Shown: positions 18,208 to 27,053 of the stretch, in pieces
Numbering within the stretch: the first letter of the stretch is position 1
Layout of the letters: the number at the start of each line of letters is the position of its first letter
Origin: an uncultured Lachnospiraceae bacterium
GTDB taxonomy: Bacteria; Bacillota; Clostridia; Lachnospirales; Lachnospiraceae
Assembly: GCA_945949085.1 (NCBI GenBank)
Contig: CAMFDJ010000005.1
Coordinates: forward strand, 1-64,000
Direction of reading: 5' to 3'
Length of the DNA: 64,000 nt
Program-made: the position numbers and the translations under genes
The notes under the pieces: generated by a model
What the model was told of the DNA's origin: nothing
Databases searched by the model: none
Seen by the model: only the letters and a program-made list of their open reading frames with translations

Positions 18208-18242
18208 TGAATAAGATATTGCAAAAGATAGGAAAGAAAGAG

Positions 18243-18275
18243 AATGGCGCAGATTCAAGTTGGATCTGCGCCATT
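18243..18275 (+). terminator. Hairpin terminator after the aminotransferase
   Basis: A perfect 12-bp stem, AATGGCGCAGAT (18243-18254) with ATCTGCGCCATT (18264-18275), and a nine-base loop. The T run is short (TTTCTTG), so termination may be partial. Confidence 0.7.
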
Positions 18276-18374
18276 TCTTGACGCAAGAACCGATTATTGT
18301 TATAGTGAATAAAACTGGTAATAAAGAAATTGTTGAAAAGAGTAGAATCTATATGCCAGAGAAAGGAAATGGAT

Positions 18375-19781
18375 ATGTTGACCTATGACCTAAGTCAGGC
18401 GAAAGGGCCGCTGTATTTATATATTTACAAATGTATCAAAAGGGATATTGTCGATGGTAAATTGAAACTTCACGATAAAATGCCATCAAAACGTGCTTTT
18501 GCCGGAAATTTGGGTGTCAGTACGATCACGGTAGAGAATGCATATGAACAGTTGGTCGGAGAAGGATATCTTTATACGATTCCGAAAAAGGGATATTATA
18601 TATCGGACATTTCGGAGATGAGAAATGGTAATGTCCCTGCGGTAAAATCGCTCCATATTGAAAAGAATCGCTTTGCCAGAGAAAACTATTATGATTTTTC
18701 TTCCAATCGAACGGCGAGTGAAGATTTTCCGTTTTCTATCTGGGCAAAGCTTGTTCGTGAAACCATGTCGCAAAAGGAAAGGGAGCTTTTGGAGAGTACT
18801 CCGTGTGAAGGTGTCAGACAGCTTCGTGAGGCAATCGCACATCATCTTTCGTCCTTTCGTGGGATGGCTGTCGATCCGGATCAGATTATCATAGGAGCGG
18901 GAACAGAATATTTATACAGTCTTTTGATCAAGCTCCTTGGAACGCAAAAGCTGTATTGCATTGAAAATCCGGGCTATAAAAAGCTGATGAAAATATATGA
19001 GAGTAGTCATGCGGATTGTATTTTTGTGGGAATGGATCAGGATGGGATTGTGATAAATGAGCTGAAACAGTCAGGCGCGGATATTGTACATATCAGCCCG
19101 ACACATCATTTCCCAACCGGAATCACCATGCCGATTGCAAGAAGAGCAGAGCTTTTGGCGTGGGCAAATGAAAAAGAGGGCAGGTATATCATAGAAGACG
19201 ACTACGACAGTGAATTCAGGCTAAAAGGGAAACCGATTCCTCCTCTGCAAAGCATTGATTGCGGTGAAAAGGTCATTTACATGAATACGTTTTCAAAATC
19301 ACTTACATCTACCATTCGTATCAGTTACATGGTTTTGCCGAGGCATCTTGCAAATCTTTTTTTTGAGAAATTGTCTTTTTATTCCAATACGGTTTCTTCG
19401 TTTGAACAATATACTTTGGCTGCATTTATCAGCCGCGGTTATTTTGAAAAACATATTAACCGAATGCGGCTCCGTTATGGACGAAAGAGGGCAAAGGTAC
19501 TTGAGAGTATTCGGATTTGTTTCGGAGAAGAGAAATGCAAAGTAATCGAAAATGATTCCGGTCTTCATTTTTTGCTTGAATTTCGGACCAGGCTGCCGGA
19601 TATGGTACTGAAGGAGAGGCTGCTGGAGCAGGGGATTCATATCGAGACGATTACAGAATACTATATGGATGGGAAAAAACGAAATAAGCATCGCTTTATT
19701 CTGAACTACTCGAGCATTGATATGGATGGCCTCGATCAGGCACTGCTTACAATGAAAAAAGTGATAGAAGAGAGCAGATAA
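18375..19781 (+). CDS. MocR/PdxR-type GntR regulator with aminotransferase domain
   Basis: 468 residues from ATG 18375, which has AAAGGA 8 bases upstream; ATG 18369 lies too close to that site. Residues about 8-75 are a GntR winged helix (PLYLYIYKCIKRDIVDGKLK, SKRAFAGNLGVSTITVENAY). The rest is a fold-type I aminotransferase domain: ISPTHHFPTGITMP, the PLP Asp/Tyr region EDDYDSEFRLKGKPIPPL and the PLP lysine in NTFSKSLTSTIRIS. MocR proteins use PLP as a cofactor or signal, and several control vitamin B6 genes. Its place next to an ECF S component fits that. Its last codons and TAA overlap the 3' end of the opposite-strand tRNA-Gly gene. Confidence 0.9.
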   Translation: MLTYDLSQAKGPLYLYIYKCIKRDIVDGKLKLHDKMPSKRAFAGNLGVSTITVENAYEQLVGEGYLYTIPKKGYYISDISEMRNGNVPAVKSLHIEKNRFARENYYDFSSNRTASEDFPFSIWAKLVRETMSQKERELLESTPCEGVRQLREAIAHHLSSFRGMAVDPDQIIIGAGTEYLYSLLIKLLGTQKLYCIENPGYKKLMKIYESSHADCIFVGMDQDGIVINELKQSGADIVHISPTHHFPTGITMPIARRAELLAWANEKEGRYIIEDDYDSEFRLKGKPIPPLQSIDCGEKVIYMNTFSKSLTSTIRISYMVLPRHLANLFFEKLSFYSNTVSSFEQYTLAAFISRGYFEKHINRMRLRYGRKRAKVLESIRICFGEEKCKVIENDSGLHFLLEFRTRLPDMVLKERLLEQGIHIETITEYYMDGKKRNKHRFILNYSSIDMDGLDQALLTMKKVIEESR

Positions 19782-19843
19782 CGGGAGTCGAACCCGCCTT
19801 TCCAGCTTGGGAAGCTAGCGTTCTACCGATGAACCATATCTGC
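19773..19843 (-). tRNA. tRNA-Gly (anticodon CCC)
   Basis: A 71-base cloverleaf on the minus strand. The acceptor GCAGATA (from 19843) pairs with TATCTGC, with discriminator T. The D arm is GTTC-ATCGGTA-GAAC. The anticodon arm CTAGC-TTCCCAA-GCTGG gives anticodon CCC. The T arm is CGGGT-TCGACTC-CCG-type. CCA is not encoded. The first nine bases on the plus strand also encode the end of the MocR regulator, including its stop codon. Confidence 0.93.
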
Positions 19844-20037
19844 AAAGCATCCATAATCCCGCAATCTGAGAAAAAGGAGAAAAACTTCGCCTTATGATGC
19901 GGAACATGATATATTAGAATTATAACACGAAAGGCGCATATTGCAAGTCACAATTTATTGATTGATTGGGTCGGAGGGTTACCGGAGAGGCGGATCAATC
20001 TACCGGAGCAGAATGTATGGGAAAGGAAGAACATAAA

Positions 20038-21087
20038 ATGGAGAATAACGGACACAAAAGGCGGGTCCGCTATAAAGGGACGCATCCGCGGACCTATGAA
20101 GAAAAATATAAGGAGCATCAGCCCGAGAAATATGCCGATACCGTGGCAAAGGTCATCAGTAAGGGCAGTACGCCGGCAGGGATGCATATTTCCATCATGG
20201 TGCAGGAAATATTGGATTTTCTGCAGATACAGCCGGGACAGAAGGGGCTTGATGCCACACTCGGCTATGGCGGTCATACCCGCAGGATGCTGGAGCAGCT
20301 TCAGGGAAGCGGGCATATGTTTGCGCTGGATGTAGACCCGATTGAGATTGTAAAGACAAAGGAGCGTTTGCAATATGCCGGATTTGGCGAGGAAATCCTG
20401 ACCATCCTGCAGGAGAATTTTGCAAATCTTGACCGGGTGGCAGAAAAGTATGGACCGTTTGATTTTATGATGGCGGATCTCGGAGTTTCCTCTATGCAGA
20501 TTGACAATCCAAAGCGCGGATTCTCCTATAAGACGGAGGGACCGCTGGATCTTCGGCTCAATCCCGAAAAGGGACAGTCCGGGGCGGAGCGTCTGCGGAG
20601 TCTTGGCAGGGATGAGATTGCGGGAATGCTTGTGGAGAATGCGGATGAGCCCTATGCCGGGGAGATTGCGGAGGAGATCATCAGAAGCTACCGAAGAGGC
20701 ATGCAGATCGAGACGACTACGCAGTTTAAGGAGGCGATAGAACGGGCGCTTGCCTTCTTACCTGAAAACAGAGAAAAGAAGGATATTGTGAAAAAAACCT
20801 GCCAGAGGTGCTTTCAGGCGCTGCGCATTGATGTCAACAGTGAATTTGAGGTGCTGCAGGCATTTTTAGAGCATCTGCCGGATGCGCTCTCACCCGGTGG
20901 ACGCGTCGCTATCCTGACCTTTCATTCGGGAGAGGACAGACTGGTGAAAAAAGCCTTTGCCAGGTTCTATAAAGAGGGGATTTTTTCCGAGATTTCCAAG
21001 GATGTGATCAGACCCTCCGCGCAGGAGTGTGCACAGAACGGACGTGCCAGATCGACCAAGATGCGCTGGGCTGTCAGAGCTGATTAA
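20038..21087 (+). CDS. rsmH: RsmH-like 16S rRNA m4C1402 methyltransferase
   Basis: 349 residues from ATG 20038, which has GGAAAGGAAG in front; two earlier in-frame starts lack good sites. RsmH makes the N4-methyl of C1402 in the ribosomal P site. Motifs seen are LDATLGYGGHTRRML (SAM loop), FALDVDPIEI, FDFMMADLGVSSMQID, RGFSYKTEGPLDLRLNP and the C-terminal GGRVAILTFHSGEDRLVKKA. The N-terminus carries about 55 extra basic residues (HKRRVRYKGTHPRTYEEKYK), longer than the usual family start. It is not next to ftsL, pbp or mraZ as in the division cluster, so it may be a second paralogue. Confidence 0.8.
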   Translation: MENNGHKRRVRYKGTHPRTYEEKYKEHQPEKYADTVAKVISKGSTPAGMHISIMVQEILDFLQIQPGQKGLDATLGYGGHTRRMLEQLQGSGHMFALDVDPIEIVKTKERLQYAGFGEEILTILQENFANLDRVAEKYGPFDFMMADLGVSSMQIDNPKRGFSYKTEGPLDLRLNPEKGQSGAERLRSLGRDEIAGMLVENADEPYAGEIAEEIIRSYRRGMQIETTTQFKEAIERALAFLPENREKKDIVKKTCQRCFQALRIDVNSEFEVLQAFLEHLPDALSPGGRVAILTFHSGEDRLVKKAFARFYKEGIFSEISKDVIRPSAQECAQNGRARSTKMRWAVRAD

Positions 21088-21113
21088 GCAGGTGGAAAAA
21101 TAACCAAATCCAC

Positions 21114-21142
21114 TTGACAATAACTGTGAAATAGTGCTAACT
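21114..21142 (+). promoter_or_regulatory. Candidate promoter for purC
   Basis: A consensus -35 TTGACA (21114-21119) is followed after 18 bases by a weak TAACTG. A TATAGA lies further on with poor spacing. It is the only -35-like match in the 156-base gap between rsmH and purC. Confidence 0.28.
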
Positions 21143-21243
21143 GTATAGATGGAAACGGTGCACAAAAAGAAAACGGAACTTTCCGTGTTTTCAGTTGTGA
21201 CGGAAGATATGAGAATATCATAAAAAGAAAGGAAGAGCGAAAC

Positions 21244-22110
21244 ATGCAGGAGTTAAAACCGATTAAAGAAGGTAAAGTACGTGAGATTTATGACAATGGC
21301 GACAGCCTGATCATGGTTGCAACTGACAGAATCAGTTGTTTTGATGTGATCTTAAAGAACGAGGTGACAAAAAAAGGAACTGTCCTTACACAGATGTCAA
21401 AATTCTGGTTTGAGATGACGCAGGACATTCTTCCTAATCATATGATCAGTGTCGATGTCAGGGATATGCCGGAGTTTTTCAGACAGGAGAAGTTTGACGG
21501 TAACAGCATGTTGTGCAAGAAACTGGAGATGCTCCCGGTTGAGTGTATTGTGCGCGGCTATATTACCGGAAGCGGCTGGGCAAGCTACCAGAAGGATGGC
21601 ACGGTGTGCGGTATTCGTCTGCCGGAGGGACTGAAAGAGTCTGATAAGCTTCCTGAACCGATTTATACACCTTCTACAAAGGCAGAGATTGGTGACCATG
21701 ATGAGAATATCTCCTTCGAGCAGAGTGTGGAATATCTGGAAAAGAGATTTCCGGGCAAGGGTGAGGAATATGCATGTAAGCTCCGTGATTATACCATTGC
21801 ATTATATAAGAAATGTGCAGAGTATGCACTGACAAAGGGCATTATTATTGCAGATACCAAATTTGAGTTTGGTCTGGATGAGGATGGCAATATCGTCATT
21901 GGTGATGAGATGCTGACACCGGACAGCTCTAGATTCTGGTCGGCAGAGGGGTATGAACCGGGACACGGACAGCCGTCTTTTGACAAGCAGTTTGCCCGCG
22001 ACTGGCTTAAGAGCAACGAGCATGACTGGAAACTGCCGGAGGATATCGTGGAGAAGACAATTGACAAGTATCTGCAGGCATACAAGCTGTTGACAGGGAA
22101 AGATCTGTAG
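21244..22110 (+). CDS. purC: SAICAR synthetase (purC)
   Basis: 288 residues from ATG 21244, with GGAAGAG upstream. It joins aspartate to CAIR with ATP in purine synthesis. The characteristic start is KPIKEGKVREIYDNGD. The ATP and product-binding stretches include ATDRISCFDVIL, ECIVRGYITGSGWASYQKDG, DTKFEFGLDEDGNIVIGDEM and TPDSSRFW. Full length for the long bacterial form. No other pur gene is adjacent and no purine riboswitch could be recognised upstream. A terminator follows at 22174. Confidence 0.95.
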   Translation: MQELKPIKEGKVREIYDNGDSLIMVATDRISCFDVILKNEVTKKGTVLTQMSKFWFEMTQDILPNHMISVDVRDMPEFFRQEKFDGNSMLCKKLEMLPVECIVRGYITGSGWASYQKDGTVCGIRLPEGLKESDKLPEPIYTPSTKAEIGDHDENISFEQSVEYLEKRFPGKGEEYACKLRDYTIALYKKCAEYALTKGIIIADTKFEFGLDEDGNIVIGDEMLTPDSSRFWSAEGYEPGHGQPSFDKQFARDWLKSNEHDWKLPEDIVEKTIDKYLQAYKLLTGKDL

Positions 22111-22173
22111 AACCGGCATAGATATTCAGAAGATACAGACATAGATAATTGTAGAAAACATAGAAGTAAAAGG

Positions 22174-22217
22174 AAGGACCCCGCTTATGGAAAATAGATT
22201 CACAAGCAGGGTCCTTT
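22174..22217 (+). terminator. Terminator after purC
   Basis: AAGGACCCCGCTT (22174-22186) pairs with AAGCAGGGTCCTT (22204-22216) with one mismatch and a 17-base loop; only three Ts follow. Confidence 0.7.
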
Positions 22218-22394
22218 GTAGTGGCATAGAAAACGTGGTGTTGCGAAACAACTGCTAAAAAAAGTGACATTTGTCACGGCAGATACAGCCTACTTTGTGA
22301 CAGATGACATCTCCCACAAATAGCTCCTTTGGAATAGGATAGAGTCAAGAAAACAAACAAGGGAACCATGAATGTGAAAGAAAGAGGTGTTTTT

Positions 22395-23597
22395 ATGGAA
22401 ACAAAGGAAAAGAAACAAAGTCTGGGAACTATTTTACTGCTGGTCGTGGGGAGCATTTTTATTGCGGTGGCGGCATGTATCTTTGTCTATAAGGCATGGG
22501 GACATCTGTCAGAGACGACCAAGAAGCTGTTGATCGCAGCGGCAGCTGCTTCCTTCTTTGGATTGTCCCACTTGGCTGAAAAAAAACTACGGATCAAGGG
22601 AAGTGCAACGGCACTCTATTATCTGGGCACCATCATGACCGGGCTTTCTGCAGCAATTTTGGCAGACGACAAGATGTTAGAGGCACTTTTGCCGATTTGC
22701 TTCAGTCAGGCACAGGATTTGTGTGCACTGTTTACCATGACAGCCATGCTGATTCCGATTGCAATCAGGCTGATGCAAAAGAGGGCGGCATGGGACTGTA
22801 TCTTCACCGTCGCTCTGGCAGAGGGTGTGATCGGTGTATGGTTATCCTTCTTTGATGCGGATTATTCCGTTATTTCTCTGACAGCACTTATTGTGCAGTC
22901 CATCATACTGTTTCTCTATGACAGAGTGAAGCAGAATGAGGAAGAAAAATCTCTGCAGATTGGTATGAAGATTGTATGCATGACACAGGCAGTCGTTTAT
23001 TTTGCGGCAATTGTGTTTGTCAACATGTTCTTAGTATGCTGGAGTGACGGATTTGAGGAAGTGTGTGGTATATTGGTGCTACTACTCAGCTTTGGCAGCA
23101 TGTATGCATATTATGTGAGAGATCGGAAACTGCCGGCGCTTGTCAATGTGACAGCAGATCTGCTCTGTCTGGTGATCGGTCTTGCAGGGGCACCTGCCGA
23201 TTTTATCCCGGATCAGATCTTTTTTGAGAAGGGCATTCTGATAGCAGCAATCGGTGTATGGCTTTTGGGTGGCATTTTCAAGGTGAAAAATATAGAGGTG
23301 AAAATTGTACAATTTGTTTTGAACTGTTTGCTTATGGCGGCATTGTTATGGCATAATATAGAGGACGGAGAACTTGTCAATGTGCTGATTCTGGGTGGTG
23401 TGGCATTTGGAATGCTTCTCCTTTCAGTATGGAAGAATCAAAAGGGATATATCATTTTGGGATCTGTCACGTTGATTTTGCTTGTGCTTTATGTGACAAG
23501 AAAATTCTGGCTTGCAGTCAGTTGGTGGGTTTACCTTCTGATTGCCGGTGTGATCATGATCACAGTTGCTGTTTACAGAGAAAGAAGGAACAAATAA
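22395..23597 (+). CDS. Multi-pass membrane protein, DUF2157-like
   Basis: 400 residues from ATG 22395, which has AGAGGTG in front; ATG 22368 is an alternative nine codons earlier. The protein has about 11-12 hydrophobic segments (first GTILLLVVGSIFIAVAACIF, last WWVYLLIAGVIMITVAVY). The opening, with a basic loop after a first hairpin (WGHLSETTKKLLIAAAAASF), resembles DUF2157-type membrane proteins, but I am not certain of the family. Its TAA overlaps the ATG of the histidine kinase by one base, so the two and the response regulator form an operon. It may sense a membrane signal with them. Confidence 0.7.
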   Translation: METKEKKQSLGTILLLVVGSIFIAVAACIFVYKAWGHLSETTKKLLIAAAAASFFGLSHLAEKKLRIKGSATALYYLGTIMTGLSAAILADDKMLEALLPICFSQAQDLCALFTMTAMLIPIAIRLMQKRAAWDCIFTVALAEGVIGVWLSFFDADYSVISLTALIVQSIILFLYDRVKQNEEEKSLQIGMKIVCMTQAVVYFAAIVFVNMFLVCWSDGFEEVCGILVLLLSFGSMYAYYVRDRKLPALVNVTADLLCLVIGLAGAPADFIPDQIFFEKGILIAAIGVWLLGGIFKVKNIEVKIVQFVLNCLLMAALLWHNIEDGELVNVLILGGVAFGMLLLSVWKNQKGYIILGSVTLILLVLYVTRKFWLAVSWWVYLLIAGVIMITVAVYRERRNK

Positions 23598-25144
23598 TGG
23601 AGATGTTGTTAGGATCGTTTTACCTGATTGTCATAGGGTGCGTGATTGTCAGTATGGCCGTCCTTATCTTGAAAGGACGGCGCACAGGCTACAATCGGTT
23701 CTGGGCAGGATGCCAGGCTTGTACAATCTTGTGGTGTTTTTCACAGCTGCTCTTATTGCTTGGCAGAACGGTAGCACAGCAACGGATTGCGTATCTGATT
23801 GGCAACAGTGGTATTTGTTTCATCGGGTGTCTGTGGCTGATGTTTGCTTACAGCTATAGCAGTCCTTCGCATAAACTTCCAAAATGGTGGCCGGTACTTG
23901 CCACCATTTCGGTATTTCATCTTTTGTGTATGGCAACGAATCCGCTGCATCATCTGTATTACAGCGAGTTTGCATGGAGACAGGTTGTGCATGGTCTGTT
24001 TTTCTATACGAACGTGATCTATAGTTATATCTGTGTGGTGACCGGAGCGGTAATGCTTTGTCTCAGTGAAGAGATTAACCGGGACAAAAACAGTGGCAGG
24101 GCAAAGGGAATGATCGCGCTGGCTGCGGTTGTGCCGCTTGTGATGAATCTGATCCAGCTTAGCGGTATTTTGCCAAGCAGCTACGATATTACGGCACTGG
24201 GTTTTGGGGTATCAACAATCCTGGTGCTTCTGGCAACGATTCGTTATCGTTTTTTAGATGTCAATATTCTTGCTTTTGAATCCATCATCCATGCGCTTGC
24301 CGATGGCGTGGCGGTTTTCGTGGCTGATAAGATGACCTATTCCAATCCGGCTTTTTGGGAAATATTGCAGCGTAAGGAGCAGCAGATGAGCCGGGAAGAC
24401 TGGGAAACACTCTTAGGGGAGCTGCCGGATCAAATGGGAGACAGAATCCCACATTTGGAGATTCAGACCTACGAGCCCGGAGATAAAATGACGATCTATG
24501 TCTTAAAGGATGTCAGCGAATATTACGCACTTTTAAAGAAGGAAAAAGAGCTTTCCGTATCCAGGGAGCAGTATGCACTTGCCAGGGATCGCAACCGGAT
24601 CGCACAGCAGGTACATGACACGACAGGTCACACGCTGGTCATGATTCAGTCACTACTCAAATTGGCGCTTTTGGAGGGTGGCAGAGAGCATATTGAGCAG
24701 GCAAGAGTCCTTGCACAGTCAGGCTTAAAAGAATTGCGGGAGTCTATCAATCAGCTGAGGGAGGAGGAAAAGGCACCCCTCATCACACAGGCAATCATGC
24801 AACTCACCGGTCAGGTGAAGGAAATTGAAGTAGAGGTGACTGTGCAGGGGGAGGATGCGGAAAAATATTCCTATCTTACCAGGGTGATCTATGATACACT
24901 GAGAGAAACCATCACAAACTGCTTAAAGTATGCAGATGCGCACAGACTTGAAGTTGTGGTGCGTTTTTTGCCGGATAAGCTGGAACTGATGATGGCGGAT
25001 GACGGCATCGGCTGTGGCCGGATTGCGGAAAACAATGGGCTAAGGGGCATTCGAGAGAGAATTGAAGCGGCAAACGGTACGGTGAGATTCCTTTCCGGAG
25101 AAGGGGAAGGTTTTATGACAAGAGTTATCCTGCCTCTCACATAA
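23597..25144 (+). CDS. NarL-type sensor histidine kinase with 7TM N-terminus
   Basis: 515 residues. ATG 23597 overlaps the stop of the membrane protein (TAATG). Residues 1-230 contain seven hydrophobic segments, like the HisKA_7TM sensor module. A PAS-like stretch follows (about 235-325, VAVFVADKMTYSNPAFWEIL). The HisKA_3 dimer region is NRIAQQVHDTTGHTLVMIQS, with His340 as phosphorylation site. The ATPase domain shows DTLRETITNCLKYADAHRLE and the G boxes DDGIGCG and GLRGIRERIE. It should phosphorylate the regulator at 25229. The signal is unknown. Confidence 0.9.
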   Translation: MEMLLGSFYLIVIGCVIVSMAVLILKGRRTGYNRFWAGCQACTILWCFSQLLLLLGRTVAQQRIAYLIGNSGICFIGCLWLMFAYSYSSPSHKLPKWWPVLATISVFHLLCMATNPLHHLYYSEFAWRQVVHGLFFYTNVIYSYICVVTGAVMLCLSEEINRDKNSGRAKGMIALAAVVPLVMNLIQLSGILPSSYDITALGFGVSTILVLLATIRYRFLDVNILAFESIIHALADGVAVFVADKMTYSNPAFWEILQRKEQQMSREDWETLLGELPDQMGDRIPHLEIQTYEPGDKMTIYVLKDVSEYYALLKKEKELSVSREQYALARDRNRIAQQVHDTTGHTLVMIQSLLKLALLEGGREHIEQARVLAQSGLKELRESINQLREEEKAPLITQAIMQLTGQVKEIEVEVTVQGEDAEKYSYLTRVIYDTLRETITNCLKYADAHRLEVVVRFLPDKLELMMADDGIGCGRIAENNGLRGIRERIEAANGTVRFLSGEGEGFMTRVILPLT

Positions 25145-25228
25145 TTGGAAATGTACTTCCGGATTTTTGTGATGTTGAAAATGCAGCGGCTAAGAGCAGA
25201 TAGGCAATCATTGAGGAGGCGTATTCCG

Positions 25229-25930
25229 GTGGAAAAGATTAAAGTATTGATTGCCGATGATGTGCAGATCATTCGGCAGGGATTGAAAGCGATATTGAAT
25301 CAGGATGCAGCAATCGAAGTGGTGGCATCGGCATCAAACGGGAAAGAGGCATTTGAAAAGTGCAGAGTGTATCAGCCGGATGTGGTGCTTATGGATATGC
25401 GTATGCCGGAGTATGATGGCGCATATGGGATTGCGGCAATCAAAAGAGAGTGGAAACAGATCAAGGTACTCGTGCTCACGACGTTTGATGACGAGGAGAC
25501 GGTTTCCGCTGCCATTGAGAAAGGGGCAGACGGATATCTGCTCAAGGAAATGGAGGATGAGCAGGTGATTGCTGCAATCAGGCAGGTTGCAGACGGTCTT
25601 TCTGTGTTTGGCACAAAGGTTTTTCAGAATATCAGGGCACAGATAACAGGAGAAAGTAAGGGAATCGGCATGGAGCCGGATGGTCTGCTGCCGGGCACAG
25701 AGATTACATATTGCAGTATGATCAACCGTGAGGAGATCTCCTTTTCCGAGAAGGAGAAAAAGCTGTTAAAACTTGTTGCGGAAGGGTATGATAATAAGGA
25801 AATTGCAAAACTTCTGTTTTTGGCGGAAGGCACCACCAGAAATCAGATTTCAAGGCTGCTTGAGAAGGTGGAAGCGAAGGATCGCACACAGCTTGCGGTG
25901 TATGCGGTCAAAAACGGATTGGATCTTTGA
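25229..25930 (+). CDS. NarL/FixJ-type response regulator
   Basis: 233 residues. GTG 25229 is chosen because AGGAGG sits nine bases before it and the receiver fold starts at once (EKIKVLIADDVQIIRQGLKA). The phospho-acceptor is Asp56 in DVVLMDMRMPEYDG, and the switch Thr and Lys lie in VLVLTTFDDEE and GYLLKEME. The C-terminal LuxR-type helix-turn-helix is LKLVAEGYDNKEIAKLLFLA followed by EGTTRNQISRLLEKVEAKDR. The pairing with the upstream kinase is clear from the gene order. Targets are unknown; the operon itself is a common one. Confidence 0.9.
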   Translation: MEKIKVLIADDVQIIRQGLKAILNQDAAIEVVASASNGKEAFEKCRVYQPDVVLMDMRMPEYDGAYGIAAIKREWKQIKVLVLTTFDDEETVSAAIEKGADGYLLKEMEDEQVIAAIRQVADGLSVFGTKVFQNIRAQITGESKGIGMEPDGLLPGTEITYCSMINREEISFSEKEKKLLKLVAEGYDNKEIAKLLFLAEGTTRNQISRLLEKVEAKDRTQLAVYAVKNGLDL

Positions 25931-26028
25931 TCTGAGAAAGATAGGAAGTGGTATCCTATCAGATGAATGGATAGGTAACAGATGATAGAGTCTGGATCAT
26001 TGATAAGAAGTGGATGAGGTAAGAGTGC

Positions 26029-26913
26029 ATGATAAAGGAAAAGATCAAACTGACAAATGGACTTGTGATTCCGGCAATCGGATTTGGCACGTACAACCCG
26101 GATTGCAGGGAGGAAGAGGAGCAGGTTGCAATCATCAGGCAGGCCATAGAATGCGGCTATCGGTATTTTGATACGGCATCGCGCTATGGTACGGAGCGTG
26201 CGCTGGGACGGGCAATCCGCGAGAGTGGTATAGACCGCAGTGAATTTATCGTGGCTACGAAGGTCTGGATAGACGAGATGGGGCAGGAAGAGACAAGAAA
26301 TGCGTTTTTCCGTTCTATGGAGAGAGCAGATATTGGTTATTTTGACTACTATCTGATCCATTGGCCGAGGAGAGCAGAGAATGATACGGACTGGAAGGCA
26401 AGGGATCTTGAGACGTATCGCGCCATGGAGCAGCTTGTCCGGCAGGGGTATATCAGCGGCATTGGACTGAGCAATTTCCTGCCGCATCACCTGGACAGTA
26501 TTTTATGCGAGTGTGAGATCAGACCGGTTATGGATCAGCTTGAAATGCATCCCGGGTATCTGCAGACGACGGTCAATTCCTATTGCAGAAAAAATGATAT
26601 TCTGGTACAGGCATGGAGCCCTCTTGGAAGGGGCAGAGTCCTTGCGCATCCCTATATTATGAGAAGGGCGGAGAAATATCAGAAGACTCCTGCCCAGGTG
26701 TGTCTGCGCTTTTTGATCCAGAAGGGGATCATGCCAATCGTCAAGGCGTCAAGCAGAGAGCGCATGTTACAGAATCTGGAGGTATTTGACTTTACGTTAA
26801 ATGATGAGGAAATGTCTATCATAGGCTGTATGCCGCAGACCGGATGGTCGGGAGAACACCCTGATTTTGCCATCCCGAAGGCAAAATCACATTCCGGGGA
26901 ATTGTCACAGTGA
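26029..26913 (+). CDS. Aldo/keto reductase
   Basis: 294 residues, NADPH-dependent carbonyl reductase fold, from ATG 26029 behind GAGGT. The opening is LTNGLVIPAIGFGTYNPD. The catalytic tetrad is Asp in YFDTASRYGTE with its Tyr, Lys in VATKVW and His in YLIHWPRR. The cofactor end shows LIQKGIMPIVKASSRERMLQ. The last residues (SGELSQ) and stop are supplied by a sequence resembling the GTGTCCCT half of the repeats at 36176 and 36331. The physiological substrate is unknown. It is probably transcribed with the esterase that follows 140 bases later. Confidence 0.9.
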   Translation: MIKEKIKLTNGLVIPAIGFGTYNPDCREEEEQVAIIRQAIECGYRYFDTASRYGTERALGRAIRESGIDRSEFIVATKVWIDEMGQEETRNAFFRSMERADIGYFDYYLIHWPRRAENDTDWKARDLETYRAMEQLVRQGYISGIGLSNFLPHHLDSILCECEIRPVMDQLEMHPGYLQTTVNSYCRKNDILVQAWSPLGRGRVLAHPYIMRRAEKYQKTPAQVCLRFLIQKGIMPIVKASSRERMLQNLEVFDFTLNDEEMSIIGCMPQTGWSGEHPDFAIPKAKSHSGELSQ

Positions 26914-26921
26914 GTGTCCCT
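26893..26921. repeat. Half copy of the AGGGACG/GTGTCCCT repeat over the reductase stop
   Basis: TTGTCACAGTGAGTGTCCCT (26902-26921) matches 17 of 20 positions in the inner half of the inverted element at 36331-36363 read on the minus strand. GGGG at 26897-26900 could be its worn outer end. It covers the last codons and TGA of the aldo/keto reductase gene. Confidence 0.45.
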
Positions 26922-27053
26922 TATCTCGTTTCGGATGGATGCAATGACGACGGATTGCGATAGGGTATGGTAAGAAAACAAAGTAACGAAAAAAGTAACG
27001 AAACAGTATCTGGCAAGGTAGCCGGATTCTCACCCGGCAGGAGGGAGAATATT

